Assembly (NCBI GenBank): GCA_036435485.1
Contig: CM071598.1
Span: 124,622,148-124,686,147, forward strand
DNA length: 64,000 nucleotides
Source of the DNA: Saposhnikovia divaricata
Lineage: Eukaryota > Streptophyta > Magnoliopsida > Apiales > Apiaceae
Direction: 5' to 3'
Part shown: in pieces, positions 1 to 10,655 of the stretch
How the letters are laid out: each line of letters opens with the position of its first letter
Numbering within the stretch: position 1 is the first letter of the stretch
Notes under the pieces: model-generated
The model's input: the letters and a program-made list of their open reading frames with translations, nothing else
Told to the model about the DNA's origin: nothing
Databases searched by the model: none
Position numbers and translations under genes: made by a program

Positions 1-1
1 G

Positions 2-1188
2 GGCAATAAAGGTAAGGCCAAGGGGAAAGGCAAGTGCAAGGGTAAGAAGAAGACTGGATCTGATTCTACACCCAAGCCAAAGTCAGGTCCCAAACAGGCT
101 TTAAAGCCTAAAGGTGGGGTTGGTAAGGGTGAATGTCATTACTGTAAGAAAACTAGTCACTGGAAGAGAAACTGTCCTGTTTACTTGGAGGATCTGAAGA
201 AAATGAAGGATGTTCAGATTTCTGGATCAGGTATTTATGTTATAGAAGTCAATCTGTCTACTTCTACATCTTGGGTATTGGATACTGGATGTGCTTCTCA
301 CATTTGTATAAATGTACTGCAGAGAAGTAGGACTTTGGCTAAGGGAGAAGTGGACCTACGAGTAGGCAATGGAGCAAGAGTTGCTGCTTTAGCTGTAGGA
401 ACTTATTATTTATCTTTGCCCTCTGGGCTTGTTTTAGAACTTGAAGACTGTTTTTACGTGCCTGCGATTCGTAGAAACATTATTTCTGTTTCTTGTTTGG
501 ACAAGAAAGGTTTTTCGTTTACAATAAAGAACAACATTTGCTCTTTTGCTTTGAATGATTTAACCTATGGTGTTGCGCGTTTGTTTAATGGTTTATATGT
601 ACTTGATTTAGATAATCCTGTCTGTAATATAGAAAACAAACGACTTAAAGTTAATGACTCAAATCAAACATACCTCTGGCATTGTCATCTAGGCCATATA
701 AATGAGAAACGCATATCCAAATTACATAAGGATGGATATTTGGATAAGTTTGATTTTGAATCATACCAAGAATGCGAATCGTGTTTGCTTGGTAAGATGA
801 CTAAAGCCCCTTTCACTGGTAAAGGTCAAAGGGCCACTCAACATCTCGAGCTAATACATAGTGATGTATGTGGCCCAATGCGTGTGATGGCTAGAGGAGG
901 ATACTACTACTTCATAACATTTACTGATGATTTCAGTAGATATGGATATGTATATCTTATGAAGAACAAATCCGATTCTTTTGAAAAGTTCAAAGAATAC
1001 AAGGCTGAAGTAGAGAAGCAAATTGGCGGTGGTGCAAGTATTAAGATCTTACGATCCGATTGTGGGGGTGAATACTTAAGCACTGAATTTAAAGAGTATT
1101 TAAAGGAGTGTGGTATTGTATCACAACTCACTCCGCCAGGTACACCTCAATGGAATGGAGTTACAGAGAGGAGAAATCGCACCTTATT
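2..1188 (+). pseudogene. Ty1/copia gag-pol fragment (zinc knuckle, protease, integrase N-terminal half)
   Basis: The frame is open from base 2 and enters from outside the window, so there is no true start here. In order I see a Lys/Gly-rich gag tail, a CCHC zinc knuckle (C-X2-C-X4-H-X4-C, about 134-175), an aspartic protease site WVLDTGCASHI (about 270-303), the GAG-pre-integrase/HHCC region (LWHCHLGH, CESCLLGKM) and the integrase core. The core shows the first Asp in HSDVCGP, the second in RSDCGGEY and the Glu in GVTERRNRTL. Copia similarity stops right after NRTL at about 1188, where an LTR begins; the open frame runs on to 1225 through unrelated DNA. RT and RNase H are missing. The catalytic residues that remain look intact, so the piece was lost by truncation and not by slow decay. 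Confidence 0.93.
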
Positions 1189-1191
1189 TAT

Positions 1192-2737
1192 TGTTGGGTT
1201 TCGAGGCATAAAACACAGCGGATAAACGTAAATAAAACAATAAAAATCGAAACCCAAACCAGGATCCATGTATAATTATGGACAGATTATGGAGATTACG
1301 AATCATACCTTTAAAAAGCTTTACTTTCACGAACTCAACGGAGATCCTAGCTTTCACGACTTGTGTCTACCATTCGGAAAACACCTCTATGGTATCCACA
1401 CGAACACCTTCAAGAACGACTCACGAACTTGACTGCGGAATGGATGTACTAGCCTCCTTATTGATGATTCGATTTCTGCCTTTTCTTGCTGCCTTCTCTA
1501 GGGTTTTTCATAAAAACGTAAGACCCTCTTAACCTATCATTATCTATTTATAATGACTGGTTAATGGGCCCTCAGCAGCAAAAACCCAACCGTTTTAGGT
1601 ATAGGATTAAATAATAAAACGAAATTCTATTATTTAATTAATAACTAAGTCACACTTAATTATTATGGGCAGAAATACTCCTCTAATTCGAATTTATATA
1701 TTATCTCAATTAATTAAGTCTCACTTAATTAACATGATAAAATTCAAATAATCACCAATTAATTTAAATCCATAATTTAAATTAATTATTCCTTTAAGTG
1801 CTCAATGTGTGTGACCCTATAGGCTTTTATTTAATTGGCAATAATTTTATTCTCCAATAAAACTATAAACAATGAGCGGTATCTAGTAATACATCATTGC
1901 TACCTAATTAAACAATAATTAAATCGTGATTCGATAAAACCTTTTTCGTGATTAATGTTTCCGTGTAATATAATCCCTTTAACCAAATATTATAGATTAA
2001 CCTCGAGGCATGTGTTTAGTCATCCTCTTCAACATTTAATCCGGGTTTACTTGATCCATGAGTAGACTATTAAAAACAAATCATTATTTGAGCACGGCCA
2101 TGCATTTTATTGTCTCACTCAATCAAGAGGCCAATAATATCTCTCCTAATTCTAGGAGGGTTAAATCCTTTATCTATCATTCATATTTCTCATACGACTC
2201 ATGATATACCCGATGTCCACTTTTATCATCACCCGGTCAAAGGTAACTTTTAATGTAGTCAAAGTATATTAATCCTCGTATAGAAATATAATGATCTCAA
2301 GTCAAAGGATCATTACACCATTATCACTGTGAGTCTTTCTTATGACTTTATTAAACATGAAGAATATCACTGTGGGTCTGTCCAGTACCATGTACTCCTA
2401 CATGTACCTATGTATTGACTTTAGTATCTCCATACTTATAACCAATGAGATCTGGTTATCTGTCAAACAACATACTAGTCTATTTGTGTATTATTATTGT
2501 CCTATAATAATAATACTCGACCAGGGACCTTTTAAGAATATGATATATTATATAATCTCAAGTTCAAGTCATGTACTTAAACTATATAATGTGTATCATG
2601 ATTCTAAGGACATTTATTATGCTAATAAATATATCGCAGTAATTAAAGTCATAATAAATACGTTTATTGAATGATCAAATGACATAAAGGTTTATTCAAA
2701 GAAACAATGTATTGCCTCTAGGGCACCTACACTAACA
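1192..2737 (-). mobile_element. Unaccompanied copia-type LTR (solo or recombinant)
   Basis: The block starts TGTTGGG and ends ACTAACA on the plus strand, so read on the minus strand it begins TGTTAGTGTAGG and ends CCCAACA, giving TG...CA ends. Just inside the minus-strand start is GCCCTAGAGGCAATA, a stretch I associate with Angela/BARE-type copia LTRs. There is no PBS at its low end and no polypurine tract at its high end, so no internal region is attached. The 5 bases on each side (TTTAT and TTGTG) do not match. It is 1546 bp long, AT-rich and has no supported gene; its short ORFs are chance. Confidence 0.72.
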
Positions 2738-4728
2738 TTGTGCACTTGTGGCAGATTTGGGGGTAATGCTAGTTCGTAAGCTAGTTCCCCGATCCATCCT
2801 TAATCATTCCAATCCTTTTTAGAGCACATCTCACCAGTGCTACAATACTCCCTTTATCCCTTTTTTTTCATCAACTTTGCTACTTTTCATACAACACACT
2901 ATCCGGGTTATGCCCTTACCCAATCATATAGTATTACCCTTATTAGTATCTGCAGTGACTTTGGTATCACTATCGCGCTTCGAATTCGGAGATAACCTCA
3001 CTTGTACTATGCATTTCCTGATCGGTTTTATCTTCGCAATCTCGATCAATATATAGAAATAGAAGAATTTATTGAGAGATCACTATGATCAATGAACATT
3101 TGTTATATTGCATTGTTAGTACAGAAGGTTGCCATCCTTTAGTACTTGACAAGCAATTAAACAAGTTATGGTATTCCACTTAGACTTCTATCACACAGAC
3201 AGATAGTCACGTAGCAGTACCTCCCCTCCTTAAAGGGTTGTTCTTCTTAATTCAAAAAGAAGATGAATACGAGAGAAGAAAAGAAAAGGATTTCAAAGAA
3301 TTATAGAAAGTTTTCATGATTGCAAAATATCATACTTAGAATTTACCTCTGAACTATAGAGGCTCATTAGAGAAGAAAAATAATCATAATCGTATCAAAT
3401 ACTACTTTATCGTAATCGCTGCTCTTTCCATCATTCTATGGACCTATACTATTGTTCAATCTTAGCAACACTCACTTTTGGAAAATCCTTCAACCCCTCA
3501 GGTTAAATCTTGGATTCTCACTTGACATCATTGTTACTGACATTTCACGCCACGCTACTAGCTCTTTCATATTCATAATACTAACACTATCAGGTTGTCC
3601 TCCTGACAGTTCGTTAGAAAACCCATTCATCAATCCATTCATAACATTCCTTGCTTCACATTCCATAATTATTTCCCAACCTTTTCTTTATCAATCACAT
3701 CCTTCTGATTATCTGATTCTTATTTACTTCTGTTATTTATCTCCACCGTCATCTCATTATTGTGACATTCTTTGCATCTAGTACCCCTCTATTGGTATGC
3801 CATCACATGTGCTCACTAAGCATCACATTTTTGGGGTCAAACTTTCCTTTGTTCAACCATCTAAATTCTTACTTTCTCGATCCATGAGTCTCCTTATTAC
3901 TCAATCAATCTATTCCAAATTTCCTCAAATTCTCCCAAATTAAATGGAGTTAATCTGTATTTCATTTATGCTTTCAATTTCAACTTTCAGTTGTGACCAA
4001 CAACTTCGCTATGTCAATTTCATACTTTTCTAGCTTCATTGTTGGGGTTTCTCAGGAGTCCGCATATCTAAATCCTTATTGATCCTCAACTCTATATTCA
4101 TTTCTATCAGTCACTTGGTTCCCATTTCTACTATAATCACTTTATGAACCATCATGACATTATTATTTATTTCAAACATCACGTCATTCCAAAATTAAAC
4201 CATCCGAAATAAACCTTGACGATTTCTCTAACTTAGATCCAATACAATCTATTTCTATTTTTTTTCATTCCGACATCCCCACAGTCGTTATCAATTAATT
4301 TCTCAAAAGAATCACCACTACATTAATGCAGTCCATTGTTGAATCACCATTGTCTGTCATTTACGTAGCGCTTTAATAGCTAATCATACGGGTTCCATAA
4401 TTGTCAGATCAAAATCCTCTAGGAAGACAAAATAATCACTATTCCCTATCAATAAGGAATACTTCCTGAACTTGACGTAGATAATATATGAAGCAAATAA
4501 AATTGTAGAAGAGTTTCAAGCATCGCAGCTATGACAGGTTGATGAAATTTCTAATCATATATCTTCAATAAAAGACTGGAAGCTTAACGTTTCACTTAAT
4601 CAATTTTGTATCATAGTCCTGGTTTACCTCAAAATAGGACCTCCTAATGCAGGTAATATGCTTAAGACGACATCAGGAATCGAATGTTTACTTATACTAT
4701 TCTTATGGTTGGCTCTTGCACCAATATC
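2738..4728 (-). mobile_element. Left (3'-ward) half of a decayed Ty3/gypsy element
   Basis: This stretch has no usable ORF. I assign it to the gypsy element at 52606-60828 because the Sirevirus insertion at 4734-52600, with its matching AGATG duplications, splits one earlier sequence into exactly these two flanks. By order it should hold the region after RNase H (integrase and 3' part), but I could not read a clear integrase motif. Base composition is AT-rich with many CA/TG steps, as expected of an old methylated element. Confidence 0.5.
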
Positions 4729-4733
4729 AGATG
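4729..4733. repeat. Target-site duplication, left copy (AGATG)
   Basis: AGATG directly abuts the low end of the Sirevirus 3' LTR and is repeated at 52601-52605 directly after the 5' LTR. Confidence 0.9.
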
Positions 4734-6031
4734 TGTTGAGTATTGAACACACAAAAGAATACAGAGGGCGGGTGAAGGGATTCTTGAACTTTTCTTGTTC
4801 TTGAATCTGGTTGATGTATGTAGCAAGATATGTGTTATTTATGGCAAAGAAATATAGGTACGAAAAATGAACAGCACAAAACACAATATCACTTTAATCT
4901 AATATTTTATTAGATAAAGATTTGTTACAACCTGTGAATACAAATGGTAGTATTCTCAGCTACGTTTTTCTCAGAGAGATGTATATCTTGAATATGTATA
5001 TGAAAAACTTAACTGCTAGAGAAGTGAGGCTATATTCTTGTAGAACATGAATACAGCCTACTTACTACAAATAAGGCAGCTAAACAAATTTACTTTCTAG
5101 CGTGTCTATCCTTTTTGAGTAAGCATCCAAACGGCTATAGATTTGACTTCTTGAGGTTCTGTTCAGATCCACTTCTTTAGCTCTTTGTCTCTTGTACATC
5201 TCTCTAATCTTCCTTATAGGCTTTCCAAAGTACTTTACAGTTTGTGGTCCATAAAGTGCTTTGGCTTGTTGCAGGTTTCTGACTTGTACAATTTCTCCAG
5301 TATTTTGTCTCCAAGATTGTATTCGAGAAGTAACTTAGCGATTGATTCGAGAAATAGAATTGACTTGATAGATAACTCTGAGTTCTCGAATACTGTATAA
5401 TTGACATATTGAATCACTTCTCGAATTAGTCTTTTCTTCAGGAATCCTTGACTTGTCGAATAGAGCTTTTAGTTTATGGAGTCCTTGAGATGTCGAATAG
5501 CTTATTTAGTCCTTGAGATATCGAATGTAGCTTTGACTTGTTGACTCTTAAAGAACTCGAATGATGCTTTGACTTGTTGACTTCTTGAGTTCTCGAATAG
5601 AGTATTAGACATGTCGAATCTCTGAGTTATCGAATGACACTTTGACTTGTTGACTTTTAGAGATGTCGAGCAGTGTCTTTATAGATATCGAATTCTTGAC
5701 TTGTCGAATGCTAGACTTCTCGAATAGAGCAAAACACTTCTCGAATTGGTACTTAGGCAAATCTTCATTCTGCAAAATCTAACTATGTTTATTTTGACAG
5801 TCTTGATCTTCAAGCTTGAGGCATGATCCTTGGAACTTCTTTCAAGCATTATTTTCTGACTTTTAATTACAGTTACACAGATAGAAATTGATGCCTATTA
5901 CAAGTACTACAACAAGTAAAAACTCTACAACTAGAGGTTCCCTCAGTTAAGAGGTCATGTAGGTAATGCATAGCATTACACATACTTAGGCTTGTTATTA
6001 TGTGAGTACAGGCATGTCTCTGTGACTAACA
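4734..6031 (-). mobile_element. Sirevirus-type copia 3' LTR
   Basis: This 1298-bp LTR is paired with 51307-52600. It runs TGTTGAGTATTG...GTGACTAACA on the plus strand, so TG...CA on the minus strand. A polypurine tract lies immediately above it at 6032-6043. Between about 5310 and 5740 it holds some 16 TCGA-centred motifs of the type NTCTCGAAT or TTGTCGAAT, several next to CTTGA. Compared with its partner it has many substitutions in the first 150 bases and fewer later, so the element is not recent. Confidence 0.92.
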
Positions 6032-6043
6032 ATCTCCCCCAAA
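6032..6043 (-). promoter_or_regulatory. Polypurine tract of the Sirevirus element
   Basis: On the minus strand the sequence TTTGGGGGAGAT ends directly at the 3' LTR start TGTTAGTC. This is the expected plus-strand DNA primer site for reverse transcription. Confidence 0.9.
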
Positions 6044-6191
6044 TTGTAAGTAAGACCCTTAGTCATAATTTCATGTCTGATAACAAGCCTAACATACATA
6101 AAGATAGAACTTTGACAGTACATGTATGAAATTTGATTAAGAACATGAATAGAACTGCAAGGTGAGTAATCTTACACAATATGGCGAAATA

Positions 6192-9100
6192 CTAGCAATT
6201 TTCATTTGATTCCTTCTCCATGGCTCTGGCTTGTAGATCATCATATGCCTTCTGTTTGCTTTCTTTTTCCTTCCTTGCATTCTCATCCATAGCTCTTATG
6301 ATTTCTGCCATAGCATCTAGTTCTTCAAGCAGAATAGAGTTCTTGAAGTCTTCAAATACTGGCTTCAGAATGTCGGCAGGATAGTGATTGAGTAGGTTCA
6401 TTCTTATATTGACTTGATCTCCATTTCTTCTCCTATACTTCACAACATAGGGATTGAATTGAACTCTAAACAATCCTTTTGCCCTTAGCTTTTCTGCTTC
6501 AACTTCCACCCTATCAATCTCCTTCTCCCTTTCTAGCCATTTCTCAAAGCACCTCATTCTTATCTTCTCAGCATAGTCTCTCTTCATCTTCACAAAATCA
6601 ATCAACTCCATCTTCCATACTCTCTCCGCTTTATCTTCAGAATCCAATAATGCAATAATTCTTTCTATCTCATATAGCTTGCCCCAATTTTGACAACCCC
6701 CTTGTTTGAATTTCATATGTTTTCCATCAGTGTATTTGATTTCAAGGCAGTCATTCACAATTGCAGCATAGCAGATTCTTTGAGCTCTTAGAAATTGCAG
6801 TTGGTCTTCATCAAAATCTTCATCTAGTGGTTGGAGTTCCAGTCCTGGGTAGATAGTTAGGGCCCTTGACTTGGGTAACTTCACTTTTCTTGCAGCATGC
6901 TTGAATTTAACCTTTTTCACTCCAATGCTTGGCAGAAACTTATGACCTTTGCTTGTAGACAACTGTAGTATACCATTAGCAGTTTGCTTTTGGAAACATA
7001 CCAATGGTTTCTTGATTTGTATCTTCTTCTCTTCTTGAGGTGGCAAAGCAGTTGCAGAGGCCATGAGTGTAGATTTTGGTAGGTCACTACTAACTGTATT
7101 CACCCTAGACTTAGAGTCTTGTGTTATGGTGAGATTATAGTTAGCAATGCCTAAGGCTTGCTGTTTTCCACTTTTCCTCTCATAGACTTTTCCTTGGTCA
7201 TCATCACATTTCTTATCTTTGCTATCCTTCTTCTTCTTCTTATCTTCATCACCCTTATCACTCATGTGATGTCTTCTCCTCCCATCACTCTTGTCTTCAT
7301 CTTTATCATCCTTATTCCTCGTTGCTTTAGCCATCTCTGGGACAAAGCAAGTTGCTATGAAAGATCTGAGAATATTCAATGCTTCCCACTCTTCAGCAGT
7401 TCTTATCTCATTCTTCTTTTACAGTTGTTCAATGATGTGAGTTATAAGTCTGTGATTTTTGGTAGTGAGATCCTTGGGAATGACAAGCTGATTGACATCT
7501 TCTATCTTTGTACCAGACTGATAGAGAATGGTTCTTGGATTAATACACACTTCAGGCAATCTAGCTTGTTGACCATTCCTAAGTTCAGAGTACAGACTCT
7601 TGTTGTTCTCTTTCTGCTCAATTAGTTCCAAGATAGCATCAGTCTCAGTGAATTTTAGGACTTTCAAGGTGTCATAAGATAGATGCCATATTCTGCCATT
7701 GGTCACCATCATAATTTCCTTGAGAAAGATTTGATTTAGCTTTCTTGGAATCAGTGTTAGATATTTGATTTGATCTTTGAGGTTCCTTCTATATAGTAGT
7801 GTATCTCCTCCAACCTTTGCCTTTGAGGCTTGCAGAAACTTCAAGAATGCAGTATCATGATAAATCTCTGAATTTCCTACTTCTATCAGTTTGGCCTCTG
7901 TAACCACATTAACTTCAACTGGATGATCATCATATCTGGAGGCTTGTGTTTGACCAAATGGCATGGAACCTGCCACCACTGTGGATGTAATTGATTACTT
8001 TAAACCACTTAGGGTAGTGATATGCACAGTTAGTAGGGTGACAGATGGTAGAGAGGTGATAGGTAGAGAGGTGATAGGCTCCTTGACCTTGGATTTGCCT
8101 TTTCCTTGAACTTGAGGTGTAGATCTTGTTCTTGGATGACCACCCTCGGAAATGGTTATGCCTTTCTCCTTAGGTCTCTCCTCTTTAGGTTTCTCCCCCT
8201 TAGGTTTTGAGTTCCTTAAGGTCCTCTTCTCCCCCTTAGGCTTGTTGTCAGGCACAGAGGTTGTAGTAGTGGCCTTTGGGTTGGAAGAGGTGGGATTGGC
8301 AGATTCATCAGGAAGAGAGAGCCCCATGTGCTTCATCATAGCAGACAGCATTTATTATTGGTGAAGAAGAACATCAGCTGTGGTGGTTGCTTGAGTGTCC
8401 AACTACTTAGAGAGGGTTGCAACTGTGTCTATAAGATGAGCATTTGACTGTTTTAGAGAGGTCGCTTCTTTCTCCAGAGCATCCACCTTGTTGAATAACT
8501 CGATAGATTTAAAACCAGAAAGTGATTATTCCTTGAGCCTCAATACCTCAAATTTGGTCATTTCATGAACAGGGACTTCAGTCACCAGCTTATCTCCATA
8601 TTGATTTGCAAAAAGAGTCCTCAGCATGGCATTGGCATCAATTGTCTGACCAGATAGATTTTGAAATTGAGTTGCTAGATTACTGACAGTTCCATGAAGC
8701 AAAGCCAATCCATTGTCCATCTTGGTGCAGGTAGATTTGCATTCCTGTATAGTCTTGAGAATAGGATCTAGAGTGGGAAATTTGGCAGTAAATTCTCTCT
8801 TGATTGCACTTACTTCCTTGGCTGTTGCATCACATACTTTATTGACTTCTGTTTTAACTCCCTTCCCAAGATAGTGAGCATCCTTGAGGATCCCTTGTAA
8901 GAATCATTTATAGCCTCATACACTTCACCAGGAGTCAGAGATTTGGCATTAGAGCCCAGTGAAGTGATGTATTCCTCTCTTAGGTATTGAAGAGCTTCAT
9001 TGAGAGTAATGTCATATTTTCCTTGCAGCCAGGCATCTACATTGCCATCTCTCTCAGCTTCATATGCTATTTTCTCATTTTGCATCTCCACATCATCTCT

Positions 9101-10655
9101 GTGACACAGCAGAATGGCTTCATAATCTGGATTTGATATGTTTGATGTGACCAGGTTTTGGGCTATTTTAACAAACTCTGGAATCTGATCCACAACTAAG
9201 CTTTGAAGTACTTCAACCGTCAATTGTGGTGGAGCAGACCCTGATCCTGAAGCACTGTCATGTTACACAGGCTTCAGCCATTGTGACAAAAAGTCAGAGT
9301 TAGAGCTAGGCAAGCTAGACTCCTCAGTTACAGATGCAACTTCTGTAACCGGATGGATTGACTCTACTACTGTTGTCTCCACAGGAGTGGGATGAGTTAC
9401 AACATAAGTTGACACAGGCATAGAGTCTCTCATGAAAACTAGTGAATCTTTTGTGTTTGTGATGGTGTCATTATGATATGCCCCAGCTTGCATTCCCTCA
9501 CCATCTAAATGTGGTTCCTGGGTGGTGAGAAAAGTGTCATGCACTAAGTCACTTGAATCCATTGGCTCACCAAGAGAAGAGAATTCTTGGTGATCAATGC
9601 CTTGCTCCTCAATTGCTTGAGTTGCAGGCTCCAAAGAAATTTCAATTATAGATTCTGGAAAGAAGTGTCTTATAGATTTGATTTTGGCAACTCCCCCTGA
9701 GAAATAGAGGGAGTTTCAAGTGTGATGTGCTCTCCACTCAGTGTTGTGCCAGCCTTATCACTCCTTGGTGCTGACTCTTTACAAGAAGGTGCATTGGGGA
9801 GGATGTTTGATTCTATAGATGCACCCTGTTGAGAGGATACATCTAGTGAGCTGTTTGCCCCTGATTTTACAACTTCAGCCATTTGTGTGACTGAAGAGGT
9901 GGCTTTAGATTTCTTCTTCTTTGGTTTCTGTAAGGGTGACTCAGGTTCCTCACTTTTTAGACCTAATTCTACAGCCAATGCTGCTTCTGTCAAGATATTC
10001 GAGGGTTCCGATTCAATCTATTTTCTTTTCTTCTTCTCCTTTTTACTAACACCGCCATGTTGAGAGGATGATGCAGGTGGCTCTGTGTTTGGTAGAGTGT
10101 TTGTTTGAGGGGATTGGTTAGCAAGCCCTGGGTTAGCATTTTGTTCTACTTGCTTGGGCTGTGCTAACTCAGATTTGGAGGCAAATATTGGCATGTTGTG
10201 GGGGTAAGACTCAAATAACCTCTGCATATGAGGGGTTATTACAAGTCTCACATCCACATCATTCCTAGTGTCCAAATTACCAAAAATGAGTTTCGTCATG
10301 GACCTAGGGTAGCCTATTCTAGTCTTATCTAAACCAGGTAAACCAGCCAAATTCTTATCTAAATAATTAAGTACAGACTGAATGAATCTGGGAAAGAAGA
10401 TATCATTACCTCTCTTGGTTGTGTTCTTACCAAGTTTTCCATAGAGCTCCTACATTATGAGCTTTCCAACATCTATCTTTCTGTCATAGGCAAGTGAGTA
10501 GCCTATTTGTTGAACAGGTGCACTTAATTGATCATAGCTGGATTTCCTTCCACTGAATACTTGCAGGAGTGTGGCAAACACATAGCTCCACTCTTTTCTC
10601 AGATGCTTCCTATTTAGGTTCCCAACCTTTATAGTATCTGAGTACCTTATGAGTT
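6192..10655 (-). pseudogene. Third ORF of the Sirevirus element, C-terminal part (position of the env-like ORF)
   Basis: On the minus strand this coding stretch reads from 10655 down to a stop at 6192. It is in the same frame as 44773-45120 once the inner insertion is removed. It opens with a conserved-looking helical part (IRYSDTIKVGNL, RKEWSYVFATLL), then long Ser/Pro/Thr-rich and Lys-rich linkers, and ends with a charged, probably coiled-coil tail (EKEIDRVEVEAEKLRAKG, ARKEKESKQKAYDD). Stops lie in frame near 10450, 10018, 9670, 9263, 8810, 8526, 7995 and 7419. The frame changes between 9670 and 9634 and again between 8810 and 8720. Sireviruses often carry an extra ORF between RNase H and the 3' LTR, called env-like by position; I see no signal peptide, membrane helix or glycoprotein feature here. 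The function is unknown and the copy is dead. Confidence 0.8.
10651..10655. repeat. Target-site duplication of the inner insertion, left copy (GAGTT)
   Basis: GAGTT lies directly before the LTR start TGTTAGG at 10656 and recurs at 44773-44777 directly after the last LTR base. Both copies lie in third-ORF coding sequence. Confidence 0.93.

Noticed and set aside
3452..3781. 109-codon plus-strand ORF
   Set aside because: Low complexity hydrophobic reading of AT-rich decayed gypsy DNA, antisense to the element, no motif.
6192..10655. True envelope protein
   Set aside because: The position fits what is called env-like in Sireviruses, but I see no membrane helix, cleavage site or glycoprotein trait in the sequence, so only the position is claimed.
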